The position numbers and the translations under genes were made by a program. The notes beneath the pieces are model-generated. The model was not told the DNA's origin, did not search any database, and saw nothing but the letters and a program-made list of their open reading frames with translations. A DNA stretch of 64,000 nucleotides from Anaerolineaceae bacterium (lineage in GTDB: Bacteria > Chloroflexota > Anaerolineae > Anaerolineales > Anaerolineaceae). How positions within the stretch are numbered: position 1 is the stretch's first letter; the number at the start of each line of letters is the position of its first letter. The stretch is from assembly GCA_029975475.1 (NCBI GenBank), contig JARKPB010000003.1, forward strand, positions 62,001 to 126,000. The letters run 5' to 3'. This document shows positions 1-7,820 of the stretch, in pieces.

Positions 1-1
1 A

Positions 2-826
2 ACCGGTTCATATAAAGACCGCGGCGCGGCGCTCTTGATCAGCCATGCGCGCGCGCTGGGCATAAAGAAAGTGGTCGAAGATTCTTCCGGCAACGCTGGT
101 TGTGCGGTGGCGGCCTACTGCGCCAGAGCGGGAATCGCCTGCGACATCTATGTGCCCGAATCCACTTCCCCGGCGAAACTGGAACAAATCGCCGCCTACG
201 GCGCGGGGTTAATCCGCATCCCGGGCAGCCGCGAAGACACCGCCCGGGCGGTGATGGCTGCCGCGGAAAATACTTTTTACGCCAGCCATACCTGGAATCC
301 TTTCTTTTTTCACGGCACGAAAACCTGGGCTTATGAAGTCTGCGAGCAGCTGGGGTGGAAAGCGCCCGACAGTGTGGTGCTGCCAGCCGGTAATGGAACC
401 CTGCTGCTCGGCGCGGCCATCGGGTTCAAAGAACTCACCGCGGCAAAGATCATCTCCCGCCCGCCAGCCATTATCGCGGTTCAGGCCGAAGCCTGCCAGC
501 CGCTTACCCGGGCTTTTGAAACTGGCAGCCAGCAGCCGGTAAAAATTGAAAAACGGGATACCCGCGCCGAGGGCATCGCCATCGCCGAACCAGCCCGAGG
601 CTGGCAAATTCTGGCCGCGGTGCGCGCCAGCGGCGGTGGGTTCATAAGCGTGACCGAGTCCGAGATCCGCACGGCGCAGCAGCGCATGGCATCTCAGGGA
701 TATTTCATCGAACCGACCGCCGCGGCCGTCATCGCTGGGTTAGCCCGCTATCTTTCCACTGCACCAGACAAGGAAATCGTGGTCAGCACCTTCAGCGGAC
801 ACGGTCTTAAAGCGGCCGGACATTAA
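2..826 (+). CDS. Threonine synthase-like PLP-dependent enzyme, 5' end cut by window edge
   Basis: The reading frame is open from base 2, so the true start lies outside the window. The first visible residues, TGSYKDRG, match the PLP-lysine motif of threonine synthase and its fold type II relatives, with the Schiff-base lysine at codon 14-16. The next landmark, EDSSGNAG, is the substrate and phosphate loop, and a PAGNGTLLLG glycine loop that would hold the PLP phosphate follows. Known members make threonine from O-phosphohomoserine in the cytoplasm. About 274 residues are visible, and roughly 80-120 N-terminal residues are expected to be missing. A TTG at 35 could be mistaken for the start but would remove the catalytic lysine. 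Related lyases such as cysteate synthase or threonine dehydratase-like enzymes are not excluded. Confidence 0.8.
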   Translation, partial: TGSYKDRGAALLISHARALGIKKVVEDSSGNAGCAVAAYCARAGIACDIYVPESTSPAKLEQIAAYGAGLIRIPGSREDTARAVMAAAENTFYASHTWNPFFFHGTKTWAYEVCEQLGWKAPDSVVLPAGNGTLLLGAAIGFKELTAAKIISRPPAIIAVQAEACQPLTRAFETGSQQPVKIEKRDTRAEGIAIAEPARGWQILAAVRASGGGFISVTESEIRTAQQRMASQGYFIEPTAAAVIAGLARYLSTAPDKEIVVSTFSGHGLKAAGH

Positions 827-856
827 GCGCAAGCGCCTGACACCACTCCTGTTTTG

Positions 857-1010
857 AAAAAAACCGCCCTCCCAGGTGGTCAAAGTAGTCAAAGGCGGCA
901 GATGAACCCTTTCCCCGGGTTTTCATCTGGCGGGTAACGAGAACCCTGAGCCCGCGCGCATCTGCAATACGGAACGGCGCGCCGAAACGCCGGGGGATTG
1001 ATCGTAAATC
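857..1010 (-). ncRNA. Candidate structured RNA or attenuator, family unknown
   Basis: Read on the minus strand, this gene-free stretch contains several hairpins and ends in a GC stem (894-898 with 864-868) followed by seven T (863 to 857), like an intrinsic terminator. An inner hairpin pairs 923-929 (TCATCTG) with 899-905 (CAGATGA) and extends through ACCC/GGGT. The segment CATCTGC at 959-965 (plus strand) is complementary to GCAGATG at 898-904, giving a competing 7-bp pairing. Alternative pairing before a terminator is typical of attenuators and riboswitches. I do not recognise a known family such as SRP, 6S, RNase P or a common riboswitch. It could also simply be a read-through terminator region of the upstream small gene. 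Confidence 0.3.
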
Positions 1011-1013
1011 CTC

Positions 1014-1042
1014 TCAAACCAGGCGGCTGGGCAGCCGCCTGG
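1014..1042 (-). terminator. Hairpin downstream of the small zinc protein gene
   Basis: A perfect 10-bp stem, CCAGGCGGCT (1019-1028) with AGCCGCCTGG (1033-1042), has a 4-base loop 19 bases past the stop of the 1061-1255 gene. Only a short T stretch (GGTTTGAG on the minus strand) follows, so termination would be weak or partial. Confidence 0.45.
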
Positions 1043-1060
1043 ATCTGTCTGGGGAGTAAG

Positions 1061-1255
1061 TCACCCGTCCTGGCGGTAAGCCTTCAGTTGTTCCGCACCG
1101 GGCAGGCTGCCGATCAATTTTGCCGGGTCATGGATCAGCAGCGGCAGATGCTGCGCACAGATATACAGGGGCTTGCCCTGATAGAGCAGCGTTACCAGGG
1201 GAACCGCCTCCTCACTGACCTGGCAATGGATGCAAACGGGTTCGGATTCAAGCAT
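1061..1255 (-). CDS. Small zinc-ribbon-like protein, 64 aa
   Basis: The ATG at 1255 was chosen because AGGTGG lies just upstream. An in-frame TTG at 1267 would add four residues before it and lacks such a site. The protein begins MLESEPVCIHCQ and has a second cluster YICAQHLPLLI, so CxxC plus C-x-x-H could bind one zinc ion in a mini zinc ribbon. The remainder, ending in a PGAEQL stretch, is short and mostly hydrophilic with no membrane segment. I recognise no named family. The conserved look of the cysteine and histidine pairs argues for a real gene. Its function is unknown. It sits upstream of the putative structured RNA and follows the HD-GYP signalling operon on the same strand by less than 50 bases, but no functional link is evident. 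Confidence 0.6.
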   Translation of the reverse strand: MLESEPVCIHCQVSEEAVPLVTLLYQGKPLYICAQHLPLLIHDPAKLIGSLPGAEQLKAYRQDG

Positions 1256-1303
1256 GCTCCACCTCAAAAATATAGTGGAGTAATTTTACCATTTTTAATA
1301 CAG

Positions 1304-3175
1304 TTATTTTCCTTTATTGGTCAGCCTGGACCATTCCGGGTCATCCAGCAGCGCCAGAAATACGCGCACCACATCCGGGTCAAACAATCGGCCGGCTTCC
1401 TGGATAATAAATTCGCGAACCGCCTGTTGAGGCCAGGCTGGACGGTAAGGCCGTTCTGAGTTTAACGCGTCCCAGACATCCACCACGGCAAAAATCCGCC
1501 CGGCCAGCGGGATTTCCCTGCCCTTTAAACCGCGCGGGTAACCGGTGCCGTTCCAGCGTTCATGATGGGTATAAGGAATATCCAGCGCCGGCGCCAGGAA
1601 TTTGATCGGGGCAAGCAGGTCGTAGGCGTACAACGGGTGCTGGCGCATGATCAACCATTCTTCAGCAGTCAGCGGGCCGGGTTTTAATAATATGCTGTCC
1701 GGGATACCCATCTTGCCAATATCGTGAAGGATCGCCCCCCGGCGCACATGCACCAGCTGTTCATCGCTGATGCCCATGGCGCGCGCCAGGCGCATGGTCA
1801 TCTCGACGACGCGCATACTGTGGCCGGCGGTTTCTTTTTCGCGAATTTCCAGGGCATGAGACCACCCCTCCAGGGTGGCATCATAGGCGCTGGCCAGTTC
1901 TTCGGCAGCCTGGCGGGCGAGATTCTCCGCCCGGATTCGTTCGGTAATATCCCAGACAATTCCCCCGATCAGTTCATTACCATCGCTGGATGGAATAGGA
2001 AATTTGATCGTCTCATACGTGCGCACGCCGTTCGACAGACGCAGCGACGCCGTCCGCTGCACCACGCCTTCCATCAACGCGCGCTGATCATCGCTGGCCA
2101 TTATTTTCGCGACCTCAGGCGGGAACAGTTCAAAATACGTCTTACCGACCACATCCTCCCGCCCGGCCTGATTTTTGTATTCTCGATTGGCATACACCAG
2201 GTGGCCGCGGTCATCGGTGATAAAGCCCTGCAATGGCAGATTTTCCATAAAAAGCGAGAATTTCGCTTCTGATTCTCGCATCTGGTCTAAAGCCAGTTTC
2301 CGCTGGATGACAAGCTCAACCTGATCGGTGATAAATTCCAGCACCTGTAAATCTTTATCCGTGTAGCGGATGCCTTCGTCATACGTCTGCACCACCATCA
2401 CACCCACCGCCTGGTCGCCGATCTTCAGCGGGACGCCAACCCAGTCCAGCGAAGGCGTGCCGTAAGAATCTACTTCACCTTTCTCCCGCAATTCATTAAA
2501 TATTTCCGGTGTGACCAGCATGGGCTGTCCGGTGCGCAGAACGTATTCCGTCATCCCCCGCCGCGGACGAATGGGCGTTGGGGCTGTGTCATATTTATCC
2601 ACAAAATACGGGAAGGTGAGCAGGCCTTTTTGAGAGTCCACCAGGGCGATGTAAAAATTTTCGGCATGCATGATCTGCCGCAAAGCCTGATGGATCTCCT
2701 GGAAAAAGTCCATCAAACTGACCGCGCGGTTGGCGGCTTGAGAAACCTGAAAGAGAATTTTTTCCAGCTGCTCGGCGCGCTGCTTTTCGCGGTGGGCGGC
2801 AAATTCGCGCAGGGTGCGGTCCACAATCGCCGGGAGGCGGGTGAGGGAGGACTTCAACAAATAATCGCTGGCGCCGTCCCGGAAAATATCCACCGCGGTG
2901 TCTTCGCCAATAGCGCCGGAGACCATGATAAAGGGCGTGCCCAACCCAAGATGCTTGACCAGATTGAGCGCCGCCCGGCCGTTATATCCCGGCAGCGAAT
3001 AATCCGAGATAATGAGATCGAACGTTTCGCTGCGCAAAGCATTCTCAATCTCTTCTCGGGTTTCCACCCGGCGGGTGATGAATTGATAACCCGATCGCTC
3101 CAGTTCCAACAACAGCAATTCGGCATCCGTCGGGTTATCCTCAATTAATAGAAGGCGAAGCTTATCCTCAGGCAT
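1304..3175 (-). CDS. REC-GAF-PAS-HD-GYP response regulator (cyclic-di-GMP phosphodiesterase)
   Basis: The 623-aa protein starts at the ATG at 3175, which shares its first base with the TAA of the upstream kinase (TAATG), so the two are translationally coupled. The receiver domain at residues 5-125 has IEDN, the phospho-acceptor Asp58 in SDYSLPG, and a switch lysine in LKSS. A GAF domain (about 160-300), a PAS domain (about 310-430) and a C-terminal HD-GYP domain follow. The HD-GYP domain contains HDIGKMGIP (His484), the HHERWNGTGYP signature and the DVWDAL helix. Family members hydrolyse c-di-GMP to pGpG or GMP. The neighbouring histidine kinase is the likely phosphodonor. A degenerate, regulatory HD-GYP domain is unlikely because the motifs are intact. 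Confidence 0.92.
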   Translation of the reverse strand: MPEDKLRLLLIEDNPTDAELLLLELERSGYQFITRRVETREEIENALRSETFDLIISDYSLPGYNGRAALNLVKHLGLGTPFIMVSGAIGEDTAVDIFRDGASDYLLKSSLTRLPAIVDRTLREFAAHREKQRAEQLEKILFQVSQAANRAVSLMDFFQEIHQALRQIMHAENFYIALVDSQKGLLTFPYFVDKYDTAPTPIRPRRGMTEYVLRTGQPMLVTPEIFNELREKGEVDSYGTPSLDWVGVPLKIGDQAVGVMVVQTYDEGIRYTDKDLQVLEFITDQVELVIQRKLALDQMRESEAKFSLFMENLPLQGFITDDRGHLVYANREYKNQAGREDVVGKTYFELFPPEVAKIMASDDQRALMEGVVQRTASLRLSNGVRTYETIKFPIPSSDGNELIGGIVWDITERIRAENLARQAAEELASAYDATLEGWSHALEIREKETAGHSMRVVEMTMRLARAMGISDEQLVHVRRGAILHDIGKMGIPDSILLKPGPLTAEEWLIMRQHPLYAYDLLAPIKFLAPALDIPYTHHERWNGTGYPRGLKGREIPLAGRIFAVVDVWDALNSERPYRPAWPQQAVREFIIQEAGRLFDPDVVRVFLALLDDPEWSRLTNKGK

Positions 3176-5922
3176 TAGATGGACTCTCCTGCGGTTGGTT
3201 CCAGGACAAAGAACATGGTCGTTCCCTGATCGAGAATGCTTTCTGCCCAGATCCAACCGCCGTGTTTCCGAATGATCCGCTGGACGATGGCCAGCCCGAT
3301 TCCGGTTCCCTCAAACTGAGATTGCGGATGCAAGCGTTGAAATGGCGCGAACATATTTTCCGCGTACGTCATATCAAAACCCACACCATTATCGCGGACA
3401 TAATAGACTCTGTGATGGTCTTCATGATCGAGGCAGCCTACCTCAATCTGCGCGCTGGCTTTTGGCGCGGTAAATTTCCAGCTGTTTTCCAGCAAATTCC
3501 GCAGCGCAATAGACAGCAGGTTTTCATCCGCCTGAACCACCATGTCGGGCTGCACCTGCCATTCCACACGGCGGTCGGGGTATTGAGTTTCCAGCTCGGT
3601 CAGTAGATTTACCGCAATTTTACTCAAGTCGGTCTTGCGCTTTAACAATTCTCGGCGGGAAATCCGCGAAAGCATCAGCAAATCGTCAATTAACTGCGCC
3701 ATCCGCTGGCTGGAAGCGCGGATGCGCTCCAGATAGTTCCTGGCTCTATCGTCGATTTTATCAGCGAAATCGGTCATCAAGAGTTTGCTATATCCGTCCA
3801 TCGCCCGCAGCGGCGCGCGCAGATCATGGGAAACAGAATAGGAAAACGCTTCCAGTTCCTTTACCGCGGTTTCAAGCTGAGCGGTGCGCTCAAAGACGCG
3901 GGTTTCCAGCTCCTGGTTCAGCTGCTGAATCTTTAATTCTGCCGTTCTGCGCTCGGTGATATCCATCATCGTCCCGACCATCCGAATGGGGAGGTCGTTT
4001 TCATCAAAAATCACCGCGCCTTCAACCTGAACCAGGCGTTCCTCGCCATCCGACCAGCGCCGGATGCGCAGCTCCAGCGAAAAGTTCTCTTTTTCAAGAG
4101 CGGCTTTCTGAAGATGGTGCAATAATAGTTCGGCATCTTCCGGGTTCATCTGGCCAAGCCACGCTTCGCTGGGAATGAGCTCCTCCCCGGGTTCTCGCCC
4201 CCAGATCGTGTAAAGCTGCGGACTCCACCAGACCCGGTTGGCGGTCAAATCCCAGCGCCAGCTGCCGATACCGGCCGCTTTCTGGGCGATTTCCAGGTCA
4301 TTTTGCATTTCCGCAAGCGCTTCCTGAGCGCGTTTTTGTTCGGTGATATCAATCGCGATCGCGATCACAACTTCCCGCCCAAAATAAACCCCGGGATAGA
4401 GGCGCACATCTTTTGGGAAGATTTCGCCGTTGGCCCGCATCCCCCAGAACTCAAACCGTTGAGGAATTTTTTGAAAAGCCTGTTCGACCCTCGCGGCGAT
4501 TTCAGCCAAATTGTTGCGCCCGGGCGCAGAAACAAATTCCGGTGTCTGACCAAGAAACGCTTCGCGCGGATAACCGTACATCTCCACCGCGCCCTGATTG
4601 ACATCCAAAAATCGGAGATCACGGTCCTGGATATAAATCGCCTCGCGGACGCTGTTGAACAGCCCGCGGTACGATTCTTCACTGGCCTGCAGCGCTGCCT
4701 CGAATTGCTTGCGCTGGGTGATATCCTCCACAAACCCAAAGATGTAATCCGGCTGGCCGTCTTCGCGGAACATCACCTGAAGCTTGATGCTGCCCAGAAA
4801 AATACTGCCGTCCTTGCGCCAGGACTCGTTCTCAAAGCAGATCATTTCACCGGTTTTTAACGCCTCCTGAAGCACTTCCTGCCGTTTCTCAGGATGAACA
4901 TAAATCTGGTGGGCGACGTCCTTGATTTCAGCCAGAACTTCCTGCGGACTTTGATAGCCGTGCAAGTCCGCATAGGCCTGGTTGACCCGCAGCAGCCGGC
5001 CGTCCAGGCTGGATTCAAAAATCGCCAGATCGCTGCTTTCGAAGAGCCGTTCAAAGCGCTTCTCGCTTTCTTTTAAAGCCTGTTGGACGCGTTGAGACTC
5101 GGACAGGTCTTCGATCATTTCCAGACAGAATTCCTGCCCCTGTTCATCAACATAGCACTGCCTGACCACCCGGCCGGCAAACTGACTGCCGTCTCGCCGT
5201 CTGAACCACCTGACCGTAGCAAGCCGCGCGCTGGCGCCGCTCTCGTCGGTCTCAAGACCGGTTTGCGCCAGGTCGGCCAGCCGCCCGCCGCTTTCAACAA
5301 GCATTTGATCCGGATTCGAGTAACCAAATAGCGCGGCGCAGCTGGCATTCGCCGCGATCAACCGCCCACCGCGGGTGGACAGGCAGATCGAAAACGGCAG
5401 GTCGGCAAACAGTTTGCGGAAGTACTGTTCAACGGCAATTTCTGACGGCGGTTTTTCTTCTCCCGCGCCAGGATCATGGAACACTTCCAGGACGGCCAGC
5501 CTGCCCTCCCAGATCATGGGAAGCAGAGAACTGGACCATTGGCGCGGCCGCATCTGACCGGGCGCGGTCACCGAATAGGTCTCGCGCGCTGGCAGCCCGC
5601 TCTCGATCACCTGCGCGTAGCGCGACGCCAGGCGCTCGCGCTCATCCGGTTGAATCCGCGCCAGCCAGTTTTCCCCGCCAGCCTGACCGTCATTGAGGAC
5701 AGCGAGCCGCTTAAACGCTGGATTGGCGTACAGGATACCCCCCCCGCGGTGCACCAGCACAGGCGCGGAAGCGGTTTCCCATTTCCTGACAAAAAGCCGG
5801 CGCGCCTGACGCTTCCAGCGCAGCACAAGCCAGACAGCCGCCAGCAGGCCGGCCAGCAGGGCTGCCAGAAGTGCCAGCAGCACAGTCGTGTTTTCAAGGA
5901 AAGAAGGAATCGAGCCGGACAA
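3175..5922 (-). CDS. Membrane-anchored multi-PAS sensor histidine kinase
   Basis: The 915-aa protein has one N-terminal membrane helix (about residues 13-33) followed by about five PAS/PAC modules between residues 45 and 670, recognisable by DITQRK and DITERR exits. A short coiled linker leads to the HisKA helix with SHDLRAPL (phospho-acceptor His699) and a HATPase domain with NLLENSWKF (N box), DNGVGFD (G1) and GTGIGLA (G2). The FDMTY...FQRLHP stretch is typical of phytochrome-like kinases. PAS domains probably sense redox, oxygen or small ligands, but no cofactor-binding residue can be assigned by eye. It is transcribed ahead of the HD-GYP regulator with a one-base overlap, so the pair probably links an environmental cue to c-di-GMP breakdown. 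Confidence 0.93.
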   Translation of the reverse strand: MSGSIPSFLENTTVLLALLAALLAGLLAAVWLVLRWKRQARRLFVRKWETASAPVLVHRGGGILYANPAFKRLAVLNDGQAGGENWLARIQPDERERLASRYAQVIESGLPARETYSVTAPGQMRPRQWSSSLLPMIWEGRLAVLEVFHDPGAGEEKPPSEIAVEQYFRKLFADLPFSICLSTRGGRLIAANASCAALFGYSNPDQMLVESGGRLADLAQTGLETDESGASARLATVRWFRRRDGSQFAGRVVRQCYVDEQGQEFCLEMIEDLSESQRVQQALKESEKRFERLFESSDLAIFESSLDGRLLRVNQAYADLHGYQSPQEVLAEIKDVAHQIYVHPEKRQEVLQEALKTGEMICFENESWRKDGSIFLGSIKLQVMFREDGQPDYIFGFVEDITQRKQFEAALQASEESYRGLFNSVREAIYIQDRDLRFLDVNQGAVEMYGYPREAFLGQTPEFVSAPGRNNLAEIAARVEQAFQKIPQRFEFWGMRANGEIFPKDVRLYPGVYFGREVVIAIAIDITEQKRAQEALAEMQNDLEIAQKAAGIGSWRWDLTANRVWWSPQLYTIWGREPGEELIPSEAWLGQMNPEDAELLLHHLQKAALEKENFSLELRIRRWSDGEERLVQVEGAVIFDENDLPIRMVGTMMDITERRTAELKIQQLNQELETRVFERTAQLETAVKELEAFSYSVSHDLRAPLRAMDGYSKLLMTDFADKIDDRARNYLERIRASSQRMAQLIDDLLMLSRISRRELLKRKTDLSKIAVNLLTELETQYPDRRVEWQVQPDMVVQADENLLSIALRNLLENSWKFTAPKASAQIEVGCLDHEDHHRVYYVRDNGVGFDMTYAENMFAPFQRLHPQSQFEGTGIGLAIVQRIIRKHGGWIWAESILDQGTTMFFVLEPTAGESI

Positions 5923-6066
5923 TTTTAATTTTTCCTAACTTTCTTGACGCCGCCGTTTGAACCGGCCGCCTGTAACCTACCGATTATCAAATGATTGCGC
6001 ACAACCAACTGTGTCTTCACGGAAGCTGCGTTGTTAAACCCGCCCGGGCCCTTCCAGTATTATTTT

Positions 6067-6094
6067 ATTATAGACGCTTCACCAATTTCTCCAA
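6067..6094 (-). promoter_or_regulatory. Putative sigma-70-type promoter of the kinase/HD-GYP operon
   Basis: On the minus strand TTGGAG (6094-6089) and TATAAT (6072-6067) are separated by 16 bases. The -10 box is perfect and the -35 partial. It would give a leader of about 140 bases before the kinase start at 5922, in which I see no recognisable riboswitch. Confidence 0.5.
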
Positions 6095-6136
6095 CCCGGT
6101 GTATCAAATTTTAATAAAAGACGTTTACTACTATAA

Positions 6137-6163
6137 ATAAAAAAGCCCTCCGGGCGGAGGGCT
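6137..6163 (-). terminator. Intrinsic terminator of the LppX-like lipoprotein gene
   Basis: The stem AGCCCTCCG (6144-6152) pairs with CGGAGGGCT (6155-6163), followed on the minus strand by TTTTTTATTT. It lies 17 bases past the stop of the 6180-6884 gene. Confidence 0.85.
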
Positions 6164-6179
6164 CGTCGGCTGCTAAAGG

Positions 6180-6884
6180 TCAAGGCTTGGGGATATCGAC
6201 CGGCTTGTTAAAGTCTTTCATCACCATGGTCATATCCATGACTGCCTGAACGCCTTTGAAGAGATAATCCATCGTAATGACTGATTTGCGCATCAGCAGA
6301 TCCGCAACGCCGATCCAGACCTCGCCTTTGGCTGTGCCAGTCATCTCCTGTGTTTCCGGAGACTGGGCTCCGGTCAGGTTGAGCACCTGCTGTAAATCCA
6401 TGGTGAAGGTGATATGGTATGTTTCCTCGCCCTCCACCGTTTCAACCCCCATCAGCGTCGGGTTCTGGTAGAGGCTGATCATGGCTTCCTGCTGGCCAAA
6501 GAAATCGGGGTTCATGCCCGGCTGGGCCGCGTTTGAAAGATCCATCTTTGTCCAGGGATCATTGCTGGAAAGACGTACATACATCTCGTCCTTGTTGATC
6601 ATCAGGGTTTCATAGTTCTGACCCATCATGTTCATTTTGACGTACGATTGATCCGGGGTTTTAACCACCCCTTCGCCCTTAAAGCTAATATTCATCCCGC
6701 CGGAAGAAATCGCGATGGTGAAATCCATCTTCGCGGATTTCATGTTCTGAGCGGCTTCAGCAGAACGCTTTAAAATCTCCACCGGGTCGCTCAGGCGCTC
6801 CACCGGGGCTGCGGTTTGGCAGGCAGCTAATAACAACGCCAGTAAAATCACAGTACTGATGATGGATAGAACGGTACGTTTCAT
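6180..6884 (-). CDS. LppX/LolA-fold-like lipoprotein, 234 aa
   Basis: The start has a good RBS (AAGGAG before ATG). The signal peptide ends in the lipobox LLAAC, with Cys22 as the lipidated residue. The mature part opens with DPVEILKRSAEAAQNMKSAKMDFTI, continues with repeated beta-strand stretches such as VKTPDQSYVKMNMM and MYVRLSSNDPWTKMD, and has a GEVWIGVADLLMRK segment. This pattern matches the LppX/LprG and DUF6612-type lipoproteins, whose half-barrel fold resembles LolA and can hold a lipid. It would act on the outer face of the cytoplasmic membrane. It is monocistronic: a terminator follows and a tRNA gene lies upstream on the opposite strand. The substrate is unknown, and lipid carriage is inferred from the fold family only. 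Confidence 0.75.
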   Translation of the reverse strand: MKRTVLSIISTVILLALLLAACQTAAPVERLSDPVEILKRSAEAAQNMKSAKMDFTIAISSGGMNISFKGEGVVKTPDQSYVKMNMMGQNYETLMINKDEMYVRLSSNDPWTKMDLSNAAQPGMNPDFFGQQEAMISLYQNPTLMGVETVEGEETYHITFTMDLQQVLNLTGAQSPETQEMTGTAKGEVWIGVADLLMRKSVITMDYLFKGVQAVMDMTMVMKDFNKPVDIPKP

Positions 6885-6971
6885 TGATACTCCTTATTTA
6901 AGCCAGGTAATACACACAGCGAAGCAATTATAAACCCATTAACCGCCTGCCTTAAGGTATAATACCGGCAC

Positions 6972-7045
6972 GCCCTCGTAGCTCAATTGGACAGAGTAAT
7001 GGACTTCGAATCCAGGGGTTGAGAGTTCGAGCCTCTCCGAGGGCG
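6972..7045 (+). tRNA. tRNA-Arg (anticodon TCG)
   Basis: The full cloverleaf can be drawn. The acceptor is GCCCTCG (6972-6978) with CGAGGGC (7038-7044). The D stem is GCTC with GAGT. The anticodon loop is CTTCGAA (7004-7010) with TCG at 7006-7008, and the T arm is GAGAG-TTCGAGC-CTCTC. The discriminator base is G at 7045 and no CCA is encoded. The anticodon stem has one A-G mismatch at its base. A TATAAT at 6958-6963 just upstream may be the -10 box. Confidence 0.95.
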
Positions 7046-7278
7046 CCTCAGCGGAATCATCCATTATTCTATCAAATCCCCCGCCAGCGCATTTTAGCCG
7101 CTGGTAAATTTTAAGACCGCGCCGCGGCCGCCTTTTCCGGCCTCCCGCGGGCAGGCAAGCTTCTCCCCTCCGCGCAGGGCTTTTTCTTGCCAGCCAGCCC
7201 GGCAGGCGAGCGTAGATGTTCCATTCCCAGGCCGGGCCTTGTGAAACCGCTTCGTTAAAAAAACGGGCGTCATTAAAT

Positions 7279-7305
7279 CAAAAAGCGGGGCAGGATTTGC
7301 CCCGC
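7279..7305 (-). terminator. Intrinsic terminator of the DUF4332 gene
   Basis: GCGGGGCA (7285-7292) pairs with TGCCCCGC (7298-7305) and is followed on the minus strand by TTTTTGATTT. The bases between here and the tRNA (7046-7278) are GC-rich and show no convincing gene or RNA. Confidence 0.85.
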
Positions 7306-7327
7306 GTCATTGAGCGATAGGGTCACT

Positions 7328-7732
7328 CTAGTACTTGACCACCCGTTCCAGCTTCTTCGCCTGGTCAACCCAATCTTTGACCATAGAAAGAACCGGCAAA
7401 CGGCGCACCAGCTTCTTGGCCGCGTTAATCTCTTCCATTTTCTTTAAAAGATTTTCAGGGACGCGCTGGGCGAGTTCAACCACCGTGTCCACCCCGGCTT
7501 CTTCCAGCAGGTCGGAATATTCCGAGCCAATGCCCTTAATTCGGTAGAGGTCGACGTGATTGACCCACTCCAGGATCTTCGCTTCGGAAATGCCAGTTTT
7601 TTCCGCCAGTTCTTTGCGTCCCTTGGGAGTCGCGCCGGCCTTCAAGAGCGCGTCGGTGGATTTTACGCCCGCTTTGGCCAGTTTTTCAGCGTACGCCGGG
7701 CCAATGCCTTCAATATCCGCAATCGTCGCCAT
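7328..7732 (-). CDS. DUF4332 helix-hairpin-helix protein, 134 aa
   Basis: The start at 7732 is set by AGGAGG five bases upstream, and an in-frame codon at 7756 is less likely. The protein has two helix-hairpin-helix-type repeats: DIEGIGPAYAEKLAKAGV at residues 6-23, and IKGIGSEYSDLLEEAGV in the middle. These GIGxxY and GIG hairpins are the hallmark of the DUF4332 family, related to the HhH modules of DNA-binding proteins. The whole protein is made of these repeats and charged helices, with no membrane segment or catalytic motif. Binding to nucleic acid without sequence specificity is a reasonable guess, but no function is established. It has its own strong promoter and terminator, so it is a single-gene unit. 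Confidence 0.82.
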   Translation of the reverse strand: MATIADIEGIGPAYAEKLAKAGVKSTDALLKAGATPKGRKELAEKTGISEAKILEWVNHVDLYRIKGIGSEYSDLLEEAGVDTVVELAQRVPENLLKKMEEINAAKKLVRRLPVLSMVKDWVDQAKKLERVVKY

Positions 7733-7769
7733 GGTTTCCTCCTGTAGATTGGTCAACTAGGATAGTTTT

Positions 7770-7798
7770 ACTATACTGATAATTAGATACTGTGTCAA
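7770..7798 (-). promoter_or_regulatory. Strong sigma-70-type promoter of the DUF4332 gene
   Basis: On the minus strand TTGACA (7798-7793, perfect) and TATAGT (7775-7770) are spaced by 17 bases, about 38 bases before the DUF4332 start codon. This is the best consensus promoter in the window. Confidence 0.8.
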
Positions 7799-7820
7799 CC
7801 GAACCGCCGATCCGCAACCA

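Noticed and set aside
35-826. Complete short enzyme starting at TTG 35
   Set aside because: The PLP lysine motif GSYKDRG lies upstream in frame, so the gene is cut by the window edge.
827-1060. Known riboswitch or housekeeping RNA
   Set aside because: Looked for SRP, 6S, RNase P, cobalamin, TPP and c-di-GMP motifs on both strands without a convincing match; kept only as an unknown structured region.
1724-2272. Long open frame antisense to the HD-GYP gene
   Set aside because: Arises from codon bias of the opposite strand; no family motif and no ribosome site. Similar antisense frames (for example at 4303-4860, 12853-13296 and 31326-32168) were rejected for the same reason.
7046-7278. Possible small gene or RNA between tRNA-Arg and the DUF4332 gene
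   Set aside because: GC-rich with minor hairpins only; no credible start plus ribosome site and no recognisable RNA.
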